64,000 nucleotides of DNA, from the NCBI GenBank assembly GCA_028287305.1, contig JAQBPX010000034.1, positions 62,001 through 126,000 of the forward strand, in the 5' to 3' direction. This document shows, in pieces, positions 37,631-48,099 of this stretch. The DNA comes from Gemmatimonadota bacterium (lineage in GTDB: Bacteria; Gemmatimonadota; Gemmatimonadetes; Gemmatimonadales; Gemmatimonadaceae). The translations under genes were made by a program, and so were the position numbers. Under the pieces are notes generated by a model, which saw only the letters and a program-made list of their open reading frames with translations, was not told where the DNA came from and searched no databases. Each line of letters starts with the position of its first letter. Within the stretch, counting starts at the first letter, position 1.

Positions 37631-39241
37631 GTGACCTCTCGCCTTCGTGCGCTCAGCGCCGAGCTGCGCGAGCTCGAGGCGCGACTGCGCCAGGGCGGCG
37701 GGCCGGAGAAGATCGAGCGGCAGCACAAGCAGGGAAAGCTCACGGCGCGCGAGCGCGTCGAGCGGCTCTGCGATCCGCAGTCGCGCTTCCTCGAGGTGGG
37801 GCTCCTCGTGGCGTACGACCAGTACGAGAGCCAGGCGCCCGGCGCCGGCGTGGTCACCGGCATTGCGGTAGTGGAAGGGCGCGAGTGCGTCATCGTCGCC
37901 AACGACGCCACGGTCAAGGCGGGATCGTGGTGGCCCGAGACCATTCGCAAGATCCTCCGCGCGCAGGAGATCGCGATGCGCTGCCGCATCCCGATCCTCT
38001 ACCTCGTGGATTCCGCGGGCGTGAACCTCCCGTACCAGGGCGGCGTGTTCCCCGGCCAGTATGGTGCCGCGCGCATCTTCTACTACAACTCGATCATGCG
38101 GCGCTACCTGCGGATCCCGCAGCTCGCCGCCGTGATGGGCCCCTGCATCGCCGGCGGTGCGTACCTGCCCGCGCTCTCGGACCTGATCATCATGGTCAAG
38201 GGCACGTCGTTCATGGGCCTCGGCGGCTCGAACCTGGTGAAGGGCGCCACCGGCCAGGTGATCGACGGCGAGACGCTCGGCGGCGCGGTGACCCACACCG
38301 AAGTGAGCGGGGTGGCGCACTACACCGCCGAGGATGACGACGACTGCATCGAGCAGCTGCGCGCGCTCGTGAAGAAGCTGCCGACGCCGGCGGGGGCGCA
38401 GTCCGATGTCGGCGCGCGCTCTGCCGCCCCCGACAGCGTGCGGCTGTACGACGTGCTGCCCGCCGATCACCGCATGCAGTACGACATGCACGAGGTGCTG
38501 AAGGCAATCGTCGACGATGGCGTCAGCGAGTTCCAGGCGCAGCTCGCGCGCGAGATCATCTGCGGCGACGCAACGATCGACGGGCTGCCGGTCGGCATCA
38601 TCGCGAACCAGCGCGGCCTGATCAAGGGTCGTGCGGGGGAGAAGCCGCGCTTCGGCGGGATCATCTACGCCGAAAGCGCGGAGAAGGTGGCCTTCTTCAT
38701 CGACCGCTGCGACCGGCAGGGCATCCCGCTCCTCTTCGTCCAGGACGTCTCGGGATTCATGGTGGGTCCCGAGGCCGAGCATGAGGGAATCATCCGCGCG
38801 GGCGCACGGTTCGTGGAGGCCATGGCCACCGCGCGCGTGCCGAAGATCGTCCTCACGGTGAACCACGCCTCGGGTGCCGGCTACTACGCGATGGCCGGGC
38901 AGGGATTCGATCCCGACTTCATCTTCAGCTGGCCTACTGGTCGCATGGCAGTGATGGAAGGAGAGGCCGCCGTCCAGGCGGTGCATGCGCCCTCCATCGA
39001 CAATGCGAAGAAGGCCGGCAAGCCGCTCGACGCCGACGTCCAGCAGGCGATCGAGGAGATGCGCGCCGACTACGAGCACCAGCTCGATGCGCGCTACGCC
39101 GCGGCCCGTGGCTACGTGGACACGCTGATCTATCCCGAGGAAACGCGCGACGTGCTCGCCTTCGCATTGCGCGCCGCTCGCCGAAATGCCGGCCCGCACC
39201 TGGGCGCCTTCGTCCTTCCCGCACACTCCTTCGACGCATGA
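37631..39241 (+). CDS. Acyl-CoA carboxylase carboxyltransferase (beta) subunit, MccB/AtuC-like
   Basis: 536 residues. Two crotonase-like halves: the N-terminal half has [24 protein letters not shown] and [12 protein letters not shown], the C-terminal half has [18 protein letters not shown] and [12 protein letters not shown]. The pattern around YLVDSxGxNLP is closest to methylcrotonyl- or geranyl-CoA carboxylase beta chains rather than propionyl-CoA carboxylase. It transfers CO2 from biotin to an acyl-CoA. No biotin carboxylase or carrier subunit lies in the window, so the alpha subunit must be elsewhere. Stop overlaps the AtuA gene (ATGA). Confidence 0.88.
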   Translation: MTSRLRALSAELRELEARLRQGGGPEKIERQHKQGKLTARERVERLCDPQSRFLEVGLLVAYDQYESQAPGAGVVTGIAVVEGRECVIVANDATVKAGSWWPETIRKILRAQEIAMRCRIPILYLVDSAGVNLPYQGGVFPGQYGAARIFYYNSIMRRYLRIPQLAAVMGPCIAGGAYLPALSDLIIMVKGTSFMGLGGSNLVKGATGQVIDGETLGGAVTHTEVSGVAHYTAEDDDDCIEQLRALVKKLPTPAGAQSDVGARSAAPDSVRLYDVLPADHRMQYDMHEVLKAIVDDGVSEFQAQLAREIICGDATIDGLPVGIIANQRGLIKGRAGEKPRFGGIIYAESAEKVAFFIDRCDRQGIPLLFVQDVSGFMVGPEAEHEGIIRAGARFVEAMATARVPKIVLTVNHASGAGYYAMAGQGFDPDFIFSWPTGRMAVMEGEAAVQAVHAPSIDNAKKAGKPLDADVQQAIEEMRADYEHQLDARYAAARGYVDTLIYPEETRDVLAFALRAARRNAGPHLGAFVLPAHSFDA

Positions 39242-40602
39242 CAAAGAAGATTCGAGTCGCCTCTGGCCAGGGATTCTGGGGCGACTGGCTCGAGGCGCCG
39301 CGTCGCCAGGTGGAAGGCGGTCCCGTGGACTACCTGATGCTCGACTACCTGGCCGAGGTCACCATGTCCATCCTCCAGAAGCAGAAGGAGCGCGACCCGA
39401 ACATGGGCTACGCGCGCGACTTCATCGGGGCCATGGAGAGCGTGATGACGGCGGTCACCGAGCGCGGCGTGAAGGTCATCGCCAACGCCGGCGGCGTGAA
39501 CCCGCCCGCGTGCGCCGACGCGATCCTCGCGCTCGCCGACAAGCTCGGCGTGCGCGGCAAGCTCAAGGTCGGCGTGGTGACGGGCGACGACCTGCTCCCG
39601 CGCCTCGACGAGCTGATCGCGAGCGGCCATGCGCTCAGCAACATGGACACGGGCGAGCCACTGAGCACCGTCCGCGACCGCGTGCTCTCGGCCAACGCCT
39701 ACATCGGGTCCACGCCCATCGTGCAGGCGCTCTCGCAGGGCGCGCAGGTGGTGATCACGGGCCGCTCGACGGATACCGCGCTCACGATGGCGCCGCTCCG
39801 CTACGAGTTCGGGTGGAAGGCGGACGACTGGAATCGCCTCGCGGCGGGAATCATCGCGGGCCACATCCTCGAGTGCGGCGCGCAATCCTCCGGCGGCAAC
39901 TGCCTCTACGACTGGCAAAACATTCCCGACCTCGCGGATGTCGGCTATCCGATCGCCGAGGCGAGCGAGGACGGCACCTTCGTGATCTACAAGCACCCGA
40001 ACACGGGTGGCCGGATCAACGTGCCCAGCGTCACCGAGCAGCTCGTGTACGAGATGGGCGATCCGCACACGTACATCACGCCCGACGTGGTGGCGGACTT
40101 CACGAGCATTCGCGTGTCGACAGACGGCGAGAATCGAGTGAAGGTGCATGGCATCGTCGGGCGCGAGGCGACCGACAAGCTGAAGGTCTCCATCGCCTAT
40201 CGCAGCGGCTTCAAGGCGGTCGGCACGCTGGTGTACTCGTGGCCGGATGCCATGCCGAAGGCGGAGCTGGCGGATCGCGTGCTGCGCGAGCGCCTCGAGC
40301 GGCTGGGGCTCAAGTTCGACCACATCCTCACGGAATTCGTGGGCGTGAATTCCACGCACGGCCCGCTCGCGGGCTCGCCGGCCAGGGACATTCCGGAGGT
40401 GCAGTTCAGGATAGGCGTTCGCTCGAACTCGAGGACCGACGTCGAACGGTTTACGCGCGAGCTCGCGCCCCTGGTGCTCAACGGCCCGCCGAGCGTCACC
40501 GGATTCGCCGGCGGGCGCCCGAAGGTCGAGGAGATCGTGGCCTACTGGCCCGCCCTCGTGGACAAGACGGTCGTCACCCCACAGGTGGAGGTGCGCTCAT
40601 GA
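39238..40602 (+). CDS. AtuA-family protein (DUF1446)
   Basis: 454 residues. [45 protein letters not shown] and [16 protein letters not shown] are typical of the DUF1446 family named after AtuA of Pseudomonas acyclic-terpene utilisation. Biochemical function is not established; members recur beside acyl-CoA carboxylases and hydratases. Sits between the carboxyltransferase and a small AtuA-like partner with ATGA overlaps at both ends. Confidence 0.85.
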   Translation: MTKKIRVASGQGFWGDWLEAPRRQVEGGPVDYLMLDYLAEVTMSILQKQKERDPNMGYARDFIGAMESVMTAVTERGVKVIANAGGVNPPACADAILALADKLGVRGKLKVGVVTGDDLLPRLDELIASGHALSNMDTGEPLSTVRDRVLSANAYIGSTPIVQALSQGAQVVITGRSTDTALTMAPLRYEFGWKADDWNRLAAGIIAGHILECGAQSSGGNCLYDWQNIPDLADVGYPIAEASEDGTFVIYKHPNTGGRINVPSVTEQLVYEMGDPHTYITPDVVADFTSIRVSTDGENRVKVHGIVGREATDKLKVSIAYRSGFKAVGTLVYSWPDAMPKAELADRVLRERLERLGLKFDHILTEFVGVNSTHGPLAGSPARDIPEVQFRIGVRSNSRTDVERFTRELAPLVLNGPPSVTGFAGGRPKVEEIVAYWPALVDKTVVTPQVEVRS

Positions 40603-40955
40603 AGGTGCGACTGGTGGACCTCGCGCACACGCGCAGCGGTGACAAGGGTGACACCGCCAACGTCGGCGTGATCGCGCTGCGCCCGGAGTGGTACCCCGTG
40701 ATCAGCGCGCAGCTCACGCGCGAGCGCGTGGCCGCTCACTTCAAGGGGATGATCGACGGCGACGTGGAGCGCTTCGAGCTGCCCAACCTCAACGCACTCA
40801 ACTTCCTGCTGCACGGCGCGCTCGACGGCGGCGGCACGCTCTCGCTCAAGACCGACGCGCAGGGCAAGGTGTACTCCACCGCGCTGCTCCGCATGGTGCT
40901 CGACGTGCCCGATGCCGAAGCGAAGGCGGCCGGCATGCCCGAGGCGCCGCGATGA
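40599..40955 (+). CDS. Small AtuA-like protein
   Basis: 118 residues from [24 protein letters not shown]. The [12 protein letters not shown] stretch and [16 protein letters not shown] near residue 80 match the small domain that is fused to, or encoded beside, DUF1446 proteins. It probably forms a complex with the preceding protein. Catalytic role unknown. The start overlaps the AtuA stop and its own stop overlaps the hydratase start, both as ATGA. Confidence 0.8.
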   Translation: MKVRLVDLAHTRSGDKGDTANVGVIALRPEWYPVISAQLTRERVAAHFKGMIDGDVERFELPNLNALNFLLHGALDGGGTLSLKTDAQGKVYSTALLRMVLDVPDAEAKAAGMPEAPR

Positions 40956-41740
40956 CGGAGCCCACCAACGGCGTGCGCGTCGAGAAGTCGGGGATCGTGG
41001 GGCGCGTGATCATGGACCGCCCCGCGAAGCGCAATGCGCTCGACCGCGCGAGCACGGAGGCGATGCTCGAGGGCCTCGGCGCTCTGGAGCGCGATCCGGC
41101 TGTGCGCATCATCCTCGTCACCGGCGAGGGCCCGGACTTCTGCGTGGGGATGGACCCGCGCGCCGCGCTCGCGATGTCGGAGGCCACGCCGGAGGAAGCG
41201 CGCGAGGACGTGGAAGTCGCGGGACGGTTGCTGCTCACCATTCGCGCGCTCATGAAGCCCGTCGTCTGCGCCGTGCATGGCCGCGCGCTCGGACTCGGCG
41301 CCGCGATCGCGATCGCTGCCGACATGGTGCTCGCGCACCAGGACGCCGAGTTCGGCTTTCCCGAGGTGCGCTTCGGCTCGGTGCCCGCAATGGCAATGAC
41401 GCTGCTGCGTCGGGCCGTGGGAGAGAAGCAGGGGGCCGACCTGGTGCTTACGGGCCGCATCGTGGACGCGGAGGAGGCCGGGCGCATCGGGCTCTGCAGC
41501 CGCGTGCTCACCGCCGCGACGTTCGAGGACGAGACGGCCGCCGTGCTCGCCGGCCTTGCCCGCAGCTCCGTGACGGCGCTCGCGCTCACCAAGTGGCTCT
41601 ATTACAAGCTCGACACCATGACCTTCGACGACGGCGTGGCCGCCGCGGTGGTGACCGGCGTGGAAGCGCGCAGCACCGATGACTTCAAGTCGGGGATGAA
41701 GCGCGCGCTGGAGGAGAGCCTGAAGGCAGGGCAGGGATGA
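40952..41740 (+). CDS. Enoyl-CoA hydratase/isomerase family protein
   Basis: 262 residues, crotonase fold. The oxyanion hole is formed by FCVGMDPRAAL and HGRALGLGAAIA. A Glu in EFGFPEVRFG is at a catalytic position. Such enzymes hydrate unsaturated acyl-CoAs; next to a carboxylase and AtuA proteins it may act like AtuE or methylglutaconyl-CoA hydratase, which is inference. Start MTEPTNGV overlaps the previous stop (ATGA). Confidence 0.87.
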   Translation: MTEPTNGVRVEKSGIVGRVIMDRPAKRNALDRASTEAMLEGLGALERDPAVRIILVTGEGPDFCVGMDPRAALAMSEATPEEAREDVEVAGRLLLTIRALMKPVVCAVHGRALGLGAAIAIAADMVLAHQDAEFGFPEVRFGSVPAMAMTLLRRAVGEKQGADLVLTGRIVDAEEAGRIGLCSRVLTAATFEDETAAVLAGLARSSVTALALTKWLYYKLDTMTFDDGVAAAVVTGVEARSTDDFKSGMKRALEESLKAGQG

Positions 41741-41904
41741 ACCGCAGGACGCAGCTGACGCTCGCGCTCGCTGCCGTCGGCATTGCCGTCTGGGGATTCG
41801 GCGCGAGGGTCGACGACCAGCGCTTCCGCTGGGCCGGGATCATCGTGCTCGCGCTGGCAGCCCTCTCCCGGTTCGTGGCGAGGCGGGGCGACAGCGTCGA
41901 ATAG
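41737..41904 (+). CDS. Small membrane protein, 55 residues
   Basis: ATG overlaps the hydratase stop as ATGA and the frame ends at TAG 41904. The protein starts MNRRTQLTLALAAVGIAVWGF and has two hydrophobic segments (about 6-22 and 33-47), separated by a short polar loop, with a basic-acidic tail ending RRGDSVE. Not recognised. It has no similarity I can name; the coupling is the best evidence that it is real. Confidence 0.6.
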   Translation: MNRRTQLTLALAAVGIAVWGFGARVDDQRFRWAGIIVLALAALSRFVARRGDSVE

Positions 41905-41943
41905 CACCCCGGGCGCGGCGTAAGTCGTTATATTCAAAGGCTT

Positions 41944-44442
41944 ATGATTACCCGCGCCGTTCCCGAGCTCCTCGCCCCCGCCGGCTCCCTCGATGCCGTT
42001 CGCGCTGCCGTCGCGAATGGCGCCGACGCCGTGTACCTGGGTGCGGATCGCTGGAACGCACGCGACGAGGGCGCCCAGCTGACCCTGGACGAAGTCGGTG
42101 AGGCCTGCCGGATCGCCCACGCCCGGCAGGCGCGCATCTACCTCACCTTCAACATCCTCTTCAAGCCCTCCGAGCTCGTCGACGCGCTCATCTTCCTGGG
42201 CGAGGCGATCGATCGCGGCATCGACGCCGCCATCGTGCAGGACATCGGCATCGTGCGGCTGATCCAGCGCGTGTATCCCGGCTTCGAGATCCACGGGTCC
42301 ACGCAGATGACCGTGCACGACGCCGCGGGCGCCCGCGTCATGCAGCAGATCGGCGTCGAGCGCGTGGTGCTCGCCCGCGAGAACACCCTCGATGACATCC
42401 GCGCGATCAAGTCCGCGGTGCCCGAGCTCGGCCTGGAGACCTTCGTCCACGGCGCGCTCTGCATCTCGTACTCCGGCCAGTGCTACATGTCCGGCATGAT
42501 CTCCGATCGCAGCGCGAACCGCGGCTCGTGCGCGCAGTCGTGCCGCAAGGACTACGTGCTCACCGACATGGCCGATGGCGCCGAGCTCGATCGCGGATAC
42601 CTGATCTCCGCGCGCGACCTCGGAGCGCACGACCACCTCGACGAGATCGCGCAGGCTGGAGTGGGCTGCCTGAAGGTCGAGGGGCGCAAGAAGAAGCCCG
42701 AGTACGTGGCCACCGTCACGCAGAGCTATCGTGGCTGGCTCGATCGCATGGCGAAGGGTGAACCGGTGGAGGTCACCCCCGACCAGGTCCAGCCGCTCGT
42801 CCAGATCTTCAGCCGCGGCTTCACTGGCGGCATGTACGGCGGTCGGGCCGGCCGCGACTACGTGACTCGTACGCAGCCCGACAACCGCGGCATCACGCTG
42901 GGGGAAGTGGTCGGCCGCGAATGGTCCGAGCTGTTCGTGGACGTCAGCGAGCCGCTCGCAGTCGGCGACGGGGTGGGCTTCGAGGAGCCCGGCACGCACG
43001 GCGGCCCGAGCAAGGGTTGCACGGTGGAGAAGGTGCGCACGCTCTGGATTCGCGGCAACGAGACGCGCCAGGCCATCACCACGCCGCTCAAGGTGCCGGT
43101 GGGCTGGAAGGTGGTGCGCAGCTCGCACGCCGCACTCCTCGAGCGCGCGCGACTCTCCTTCGCCGAGTTGCAGCCGGATATCCGTGATCGCAAGGTGCGC
43201 CTCGACATTCGCGTCTTCGGCGCCGCCGGCACGCCGCTCAAGGCCATCTTCACGGTGGGCGAGGACACGATCGAGGTGCGGAGCGAGGTCACGCTGGCGC
43301 CCGCACAGAAGCGCGCGCTCGACCGCACGCAGCTGCGCGACCAGCTCGGCCGCCTCGGGGACACGCCCTTCGTGCTCGCCGCCCTCGACGACGCCGCCCT
43401 CGCGCCCGACCTGTTCATCCCCGTGAGCGCGCTCAATCGCCTCCGGCAGGAAGCGGTCGAGCAGCTGATGCTGCGGCGCGACTGGGCGCGCCAGGCGGTG
43501 ATGGCCGAGCGTCGGGAGCGCGTCGAGAGCGCGGTGCGCCAGCTCGAGGCGAAGCCCTCCTCGGCAGTCGCGGCCGAGCCGGGTGCGTTCGCGCTTCGCG
43601 CGATCGTCTACGATGTCGAGCATGCGCTCGCGGCCGCCGAAGGAGGAGCCACCGAGATCGTGTTCGACCCCTTCCTGCGCCATCCGCCGCCGTCGCTCGC
43701 GAAGCTCGCGCAGCTGCGCGCGACGCTGCAGGACAAGGGCATCGCCCTCCGCCTGCGCACGCCGACCATCGTGCGCCCCGAGGAGCGGAAGGACATCCAG
43801 AAGTGGCTCGACGCGGGACTGCCGCTGCTCTCCGGGCATCTCGGCCTGGTCGCAGAGCTGGCCGCGGAGAAGCGCGATGTTATCGCTGATTACGCGGTGA
43901 ACGTGTTCAACCAGCACACGGCCGCCGAGATGTTCGCGCTCGGCGCGTCGCGCCTCACGCTGTCGGTGGAGCTCACCGCGGAGGAGATGCTCGAGATCAG
44001 CGCCCCCTGGCAGGGCGCCGGATTCGACGTGCTGCTCTATGGCCGCCCCGAGGGGATGACGCTCGAGCATTGCGTGCTCTCCGCCGCCTTCGATCGCGAG
44101 CCGACCACCTGCCGCGACCTCTGCGTGAAGAAGCACGTGAACGTGCAGCTCACCGACCCCATGGGATACAGCTTTCCCGTGGCCACCGACTCGGCCTGCC
44201 GCAACCGGCTGCTGCATTCGCGTCCCATCGAGGGAGCGGAGTTCCTGCCGGCGCTGTGGGAGTCCGGCATCCGCGGCTTCCAGCTCGTGTTCAACGTGGC
44301 CGGCGATCCCGTTGCGAACGTGGTGCGCGCCTATCGCGAGGCCATCGAGGCGGTGGCCGCCGGTCGCCGCCCCGATGCCGCGGCCGTGCGCGCGGAGATG
44401 GGTGGCGTGTTCACGCGCGGTCACTTCGCTCGCGCGGTCTGA
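41944..44442 (+). CDS. U32-family protein with DUF3656, RlhA-like RNA hydroxylase
   Basis: 832 residues. The N-terminal U32 domain (about 1-330) has ELLAPAGSLDAVRAAVANGADAVYLG, the signature FVHGALCISYSGQCYMS, and SANRGSCAQSCRKDY with conserved Cys. A beta-rich DUF3656 region follows (about 350-580), then a second U32-like segment with Cys at EHCVLS, TTCRDLCVKKH and SACRNRL. This architecture matches RlhA, which hydroxylates C2501 of 23S rRNA, rather than a peptidase. AAAGG lies 3 bases before the ATG, and TATATT 9 bases before it. Confidence 0.85.
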   Translation: MITRAVPELLAPAGSLDAVRAAVANGADAVYLGADRWNARDEGAQLTLDEVGEACRIAHARQARIYLTFNILFKPSELVDALIFLGEAIDRGIDAAIVQDIGIVRLIQRVYPGFEIHGSTQMTVHDAAGARVMQQIGVERVVLARENTLDDIRAIKSAVPELGLETFVHGALCISYSGQCYMSGMISDRSANRGSCAQSCRKDYVLTDMADGAELDRGYLISARDLGAHDHLDEIAQAGVGCLKVEGRKKKPEYVATVTQSYRGWLDRMAKGEPVEVTPDQVQPLVQIFSRGFTGGMYGGRAGRDYVTRTQPDNRGITLGEVVGREWSELFVDVSEPLAVGDGVGFEEPGTHGGPSKGCTVEKVRTLWIRGNETRQAITTPLKVPVGWKVVRSSHAALLERARLSFAELQPDIRDRKVRLDIRVFGAAGTPLKAIFTVGEDTIEVRSEVTLAPAQKRALDRTQLRDQLGRLGDTPFVLAALDDAALAPDLFIPVSALNRLRQEAVEQLMLRRDWARQAVMAERRERVESAVRQLEAKPSSAVAAEPGAFALRAIVYDVEHALAAAEGGATEIVFDPFLRHPPPSLAKLAQLRATLQDKGIALRLRTPTIVRPEERKDIQKWLDAGLPLLSGHLGLVAELAAEKRDVIADYAVNVFNQHTAAEMFALGASRLTLSVELTAEEMLEISAPWQGAGFDVLLYGRPEGMTLEHCVLSAAFDREPTTCRDLCVKKHVNVQLTDPMGYSFPVATDSACRNRLLHSRPIEGAEFLPALWESGIRGFQLVFNVAGDPVANVVRAYREAIEAVAAGRRPDAAAVRAEMGGVFTRGHFARAV

Positions 44443-44451
44443 CGACCCGCG

Positions 44452-46551
44452 GTGCGCACGTTTGATGTGGGCGATCGCGCCGGAAAGCCGGGTATTACGA
44501 GCGTGGACTCACCCGTGGAGCGCGCCCGCGAGGCGCTGCAGAAATACTTCGGATTCTCCGACTTCCGGCCCGGCCAGCTCCAGGCCGTGACGTCGGTGCT
44601 GGCGGGCCGCGAGACACTCGTGGTCCTGCCGACGGGCGGCGGCAAGTCGCTCTGCTACCAGATCCCGGCGCTCGTGCTGCCCGGCCTCACCGTGGTGGTG
44701 TCGCCGCTGATCTCCCTCATGAAGGACCAGGTGGATGCGCTCGTCGCGCGCGGCCTGCCTGCCACCTTCGTGAACAGCACGCTGTCCAGCAGCGAAGTGA
44801 GCAAGCGTCTCGCCGCCGCTGAGCGAGGCGAGGTCAAGATGCTCTACGTAGCGCCCGAGCGATTCGACTTCGGCGGCACGGCCGAGCGCCTGAAGAACAT
44901 CGGCGTGTCGCTGCTCGCGGTGGACGAAGCGCACTGCATCTCCGAGTGGGGACACGATTTTCGTCCCAGCTACCTGCGCATCGCGCAGGTGCGCGAGCGC
45001 CTGGGCAATCCCAACACGGTGGCGCTCACCGCCACGGCCACCGCGCATGTCCGCGAGGACATCCTGCGGCAGCTGCGCATGCACGACCCCGAGACGATCA
45101 TCACGGGGTTCGATCGCCACAACCTGTCCTATCACGTGGTGCCCACCCGCACCGACGAGGACAAGGACGACGCGCTCATCGAGCTGCTGCGCAATGGCGA
45201 GGGGCTCGCGATCGTCTACGCCGCCACCCGCAAGTCCGTGGACCGCATCGCCACGCGGCTCGGCAAGGCGCGCGTGAAGGCGATGGCCTACCACGCGGGG
45301 CTCGACGACGACCATCGCCGCGAGGTGCAGGACGCGTTCATGGGTGGCGACATCCGCGCGATCGTCGCGACGAACGCCTTCGGCATGGGCATCGACAAGG
45401 CCAACGTGAGGCTCGTGATCCATCACGCCATGCCCGGCACGCTGGAGGCGTACTACCAGGAGGCCGGCCGCGCAGGGCGCGACGGATTGCCCGCCGAGGT
45501 CTACCTGCTGCACGCATTCCAGGACCGCTTCACGCACGAGTTCTTCATCCGAGGCGCCTTTCCCGAGCGCGCGGTGGTGGAGGCGGTGTACGAGCGACTG
45601 CAGCGTGATGCGCAGGGGGATGGCAGCGTCGAGGTGGACATCCCGACGCTGGCTACGCGGCTCAAGCTCAAGACCAGCGCGAAGGAAGTGGAGTCGGCGC
45701 TGCGGCTGCTCGAGAAGGCGGGCGCCTTCCGCAACGATGGCGAGACGGGATCGCTGGCGCTCGTGCGGCTGCTGGCCACGCCGCAGCGCATCTCGCGCGA
45801 GCTGGGCGAGGGGAGCGAGATGGAGCTCGGACTGCTCCGCGCCCTCTGGCGCGCCGGCAAGGAAGCCCTCAACGAGGGCGCCTACATCGACCTCGACGGA
45901 CTTCCGCCGGGCTTCGGCGGCGCGATGGGCGCCATGCCGATCCTCGAGTCACTGCAGCAGCGCCAGTTTCTCGAGTGGAAGCGCGCTACGCCCGGATCGC
46001 GTCTCGCCAACACGGCTCGGCCCCTGTCGGCATGGCCCATCGACTGGGCGGCGCTCGATCGCCGTCGCAAGGCGGAGCTGGCGAAGCTCGACACGATGCA
46101 GATGTATGCCTACACCAAGCATTGTCGCCGCGAGTTCGTGCTCCGATATTTCGGCGATCCCGCGGCGCGGAAGACGTGCACGGGGTGTGACAATTGCCTC
46201 GGCATCGTTCGGGAGCGGGCGGAGAAATCGGCCGCCCCGAGATCGCGCATGAAGACCGCCCCGCGTACACGAGCAGGAAGCGGCGCGCCCGACGCCGACG
46301 TCGAGCTGGACGCCGTTGGGTCGGCGCTGCTCGCGCGACTGCGGGCGCTGCGCAGCAGCATCGCGAAGGAGGAGCGCGTGCCGGCGTACGTCGTGTTTGC
46401 CGATCGCACGCTGGCGGAGATTGCCGCCCGCCGCCCGCGCAGCATCAACAGCCTGGGCGACGTGAAGGGGGTTGGACCCGTGAAGCTGGACAAGTACGGC
46501 GAGCGCTTCCTGGAAGTCGTGCGCAACGCTGATGAACCCGAGGCGGCCTGA
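44452..46551 (+). CDS. recQ: ATP-dependent DNA helicase RecQ
   Basis: 3'-5' helicase for recombination and repair. 699 residues. Walker [16 protein letters not shown] box [15 protein letters not shown] and the aromatic-rich loop are present, as is [16 protein letters not shown]. Zinc-binding Cys appear in [12 protein letters not shown] and CTGCDNC, followed by a winged-helix region and an HRDC domain (about 625-695). The start is uncertain: GTG 44452 (used here) or GTG 44503 ([12 protein letters not shown]), which has TATTAC just upstream. Confidence 0.93.
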   Translation: MRTFDVGDRAGKPGITSVDSPVERAREALQKYFGFSDFRPGQLQAVTSVLAGRETLVVLPTGGGKSLCYQIPALVLPGLTVVVSPLISLMKDQVDALVARGLPATFVNSTLSSSEVSKRLAAAERGEVKMLYVAPERFDFGGTAERLKNIGVSLLAVDEAHCISEWGHDFRPSYLRIAQVRERLGNPNTVALTATATAHVREDILRQLRMHDPETIITGFDRHNLSYHVVPTRTDEDKDDALIELLRNGEGLAIVYAATRKSVDRIATRLGKARVKAMAYHAGLDDDHRREVQDAFMGGDIRAIVATNAFGMGIDKANVRLVIHHAMPGTLEAYYQEAGRAGRDGLPAEVYLLHAFQDRFTHEFFIRGAFPERAVVEAVYERLQRDAQGDGSVEVDIPTLATRLKLKTSAKEVESALRLLEKAGAFRNDGETGSLALVRLLATPQRISRELGEGSEMELGLLRALWRAGKEALNEGAYIDLDGLPPGFGGAMGAMPILESLQQRQFLEWKRATPGSRLANTARPLSAWPIDWAALDRRRKAELAKLDTMQMYAYTKHCRREFVLRYFGDPAARKTCTGCDNCLGIVRERAEKSAAPRSRMKTAPRTRAGSGAPDADVELDAVGSALLARLRALRSSIAKEERVPAYVVFADRTLAEIAARRPRSINSLGDVKGVGPVKLDKYGERFLEVVRNADEPEAA

Positions 46552-46579
46552 CCGCCGCCGAGACTGGACGAGACCACCC

Positions 46580-47797
46580 ATGGACGACGCCCTTTTCTTC
46601 TCCGAGCAGCACCACTCCGTCCGCGAGATGGTGCGCGAGTTCGCGCGCGACGAGGTCGCGCCGGTCGCGAAGCAGTTCGACGAGAGCGCGAAGTTCCCCT
46701 GGGAGAACATCCGCAAGATGGGCGAGCTCGGGCTGCTGGGCGTGCCGTGGCCGGAGGAGCTGGGCGGCGCCGGCCTCGACCTGCTCAGCTACATGATCGT
46801 GATCCACGAGCTGGCCAAGGTGGATGCGTCGCACGGCCTCACGATCTCGGCGCACACCACGCTCGGCACCTCGCCGATCATGAACTTCGGGACGGTCGAG
46901 CAGCAGCAGCGCTACGTCCCCTTCCTGGCGAGCGGCCGCGTGATGGGAGGCTTCGGCCTCACTGAGCCGGAGGCCGGGAGCGATGCCGGCGGCACGAAGA
47001 CGACCGCCGTGCGAAAGGGTGATCGCTACATCCTGAATGGCACCAAGCGCTTCATCACGCACGGCGGAGTGGGCGAGATCTTCATCTGCACCGCGGTCAC
47101 CGACCCGAGCCAGGGCACCAAGGGGATCAGCTCGTTCATCCTCACGAAGCCCACCAACGATCCCGAGGGTGCGAAGGCCGCGGGCGTGGGGCACGAGCCC
47201 TCGCTGCCCGCCATGAAGGGCTTCCGGGCCGGCAAGAAGGAGGACAAGCTCGGCTGGCGCGCCTCCGACACCTGCGAGCTGATCATGGAGGACGTCGAGG
47301 TCCCCGTGGAGAATCGCATTGGCGAGGAGGGGAGGGGCTTCGTGAACTTCATGAAGACCCTCGACGCCGGGCGCATCGGCATCGCGGCACTGTCGCTCGG
47401 CATCGCCGAGGGGGCGTTCGAGCAGGCGCTCCGCTACGCCAGCGAGCGGAAGCAGTTCGGCAAGGCGATCGCCGAGTTCCAGGGAATCGCATTCCAGCTG
47501 GCGGACATGGCCACGGAGATCGAGGCGGGCAAGCTGATGATGTACCACGCCGCGTGGCTCTCGCAGAACAAGAAGCCCTACGGCAAGGAAGCGGCGATGG
47601 CCAAGCTCTTCTGTTCCGAGCTCGCGATGCGAGCGACCATCAAGGCGGTGCAGATCCATGGGGGGTATGGCTACACCAAGGATTATCCCGTGGAGCGGAT
47701 GATGCGGGATGCGAAGATCTGCGAGATCGGCGAGGGAACGAGCGAGATCCAGCGCCTGGTGATCTCGAGGCAGCTCCTGCGGGAATTGAAGGACTGA
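46580..47797 (+). CDS. Acyl-CoA dehydrogenase
   Basis: FAD enzyme making a 2,3-double bond in acyl-CoAs. 405 residues. The N-terminal helical domain starts [37 protein letters not shown] is the central flavin/substrate loop. [22 protein letters not shown] contains the catalytic-Glu region. It most resembles short/branched-chain acyl-CoA dehydrogenases. Chain specificity is not clear. It is 5 kb downstream of the mutase cluster and could feed the same pathway. Confidence 0.92.
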   Translation: MDDALFFSEQHHSVREMVREFARDEVAPVAKQFDESAKFPWENIRKMGELGLLGVPWPEELGGAGLDLLSYMIVIHELAKVDASHGLTISAHTTLGTSPIMNFGTVEQQQRYVPFLASGRVMGGFGLTEPEAGSDAGGTKTTAVRKGDRYILNGTKRFITHGGVGEIFICTAVTDPSQGTKGISSFILTKPTNDPEGAKAAGVGHEPSLPAMKGFRAGKKEDKLGWRASDTCELIMEDVEVPVENRIGEEGRGFVNFMKTLDAGRIGIAALSLGIAEGAFEQALRYASERKQFGKAIAEFQGIAFQLADMATEIEAGKLMMYHAAWLSQNKKPYGKEAAMAKLFCSELAMRATIKAVQIHGGYGYTKDYPVERMMRDAKICEIGEGTSEIQRLVISRQLLRELKD

Positions 47798-48099
47798 GCG
47801 TCCTAACCCGTTGTCACCATTGCGGAAACAGCGTCGCTCCTTAGGTTTGGATTCAGTGCTTACTCTGTCTTTTCCCGCCTTTGCCGAGCCGCGCGCTGCG
47901 CGGCGGGCCGAAGGCTCTCCGTACGCGGGGGCGGCCGATGCTGCGTTGGCCGCCCTTGTCGTACTCGTCACCCTCGTCGCGCACGGCCTCATGTGGATGG
48001 CCGATCGCACGCTTTCCGTCATGACGCCGGCAGTTCGCCGGCAGGCGGGTGCGTGGACGATCCCGCGGCTCAAGGGGACACCCCTGACTGTCCATCACG
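47798..48099 (+). other. Leader region of the RNase E/G gene
   Basis: 302 bases without a supported gene. TTGCGG (47820-47825), 16-base spacer and TAGGTT (47842-47847) form a plausible promoter, which would give an untranslated leader of about 250 bases. A 121-codon frame (47811-48176) with one hydrophobic stretch runs through it into rng. Its composition looks like chance, so I do not call it. Long leaders that govern autoregulation are known for rne in E. coli. Confidence 0.45.

Noticed and set aside
41602-44424. 940-codon open frame opposite the U32 gene
   Set aside because: Longest shadow frame in the window, but no recognisable feature, and the U32/DUF3656 protein explains the sequence.
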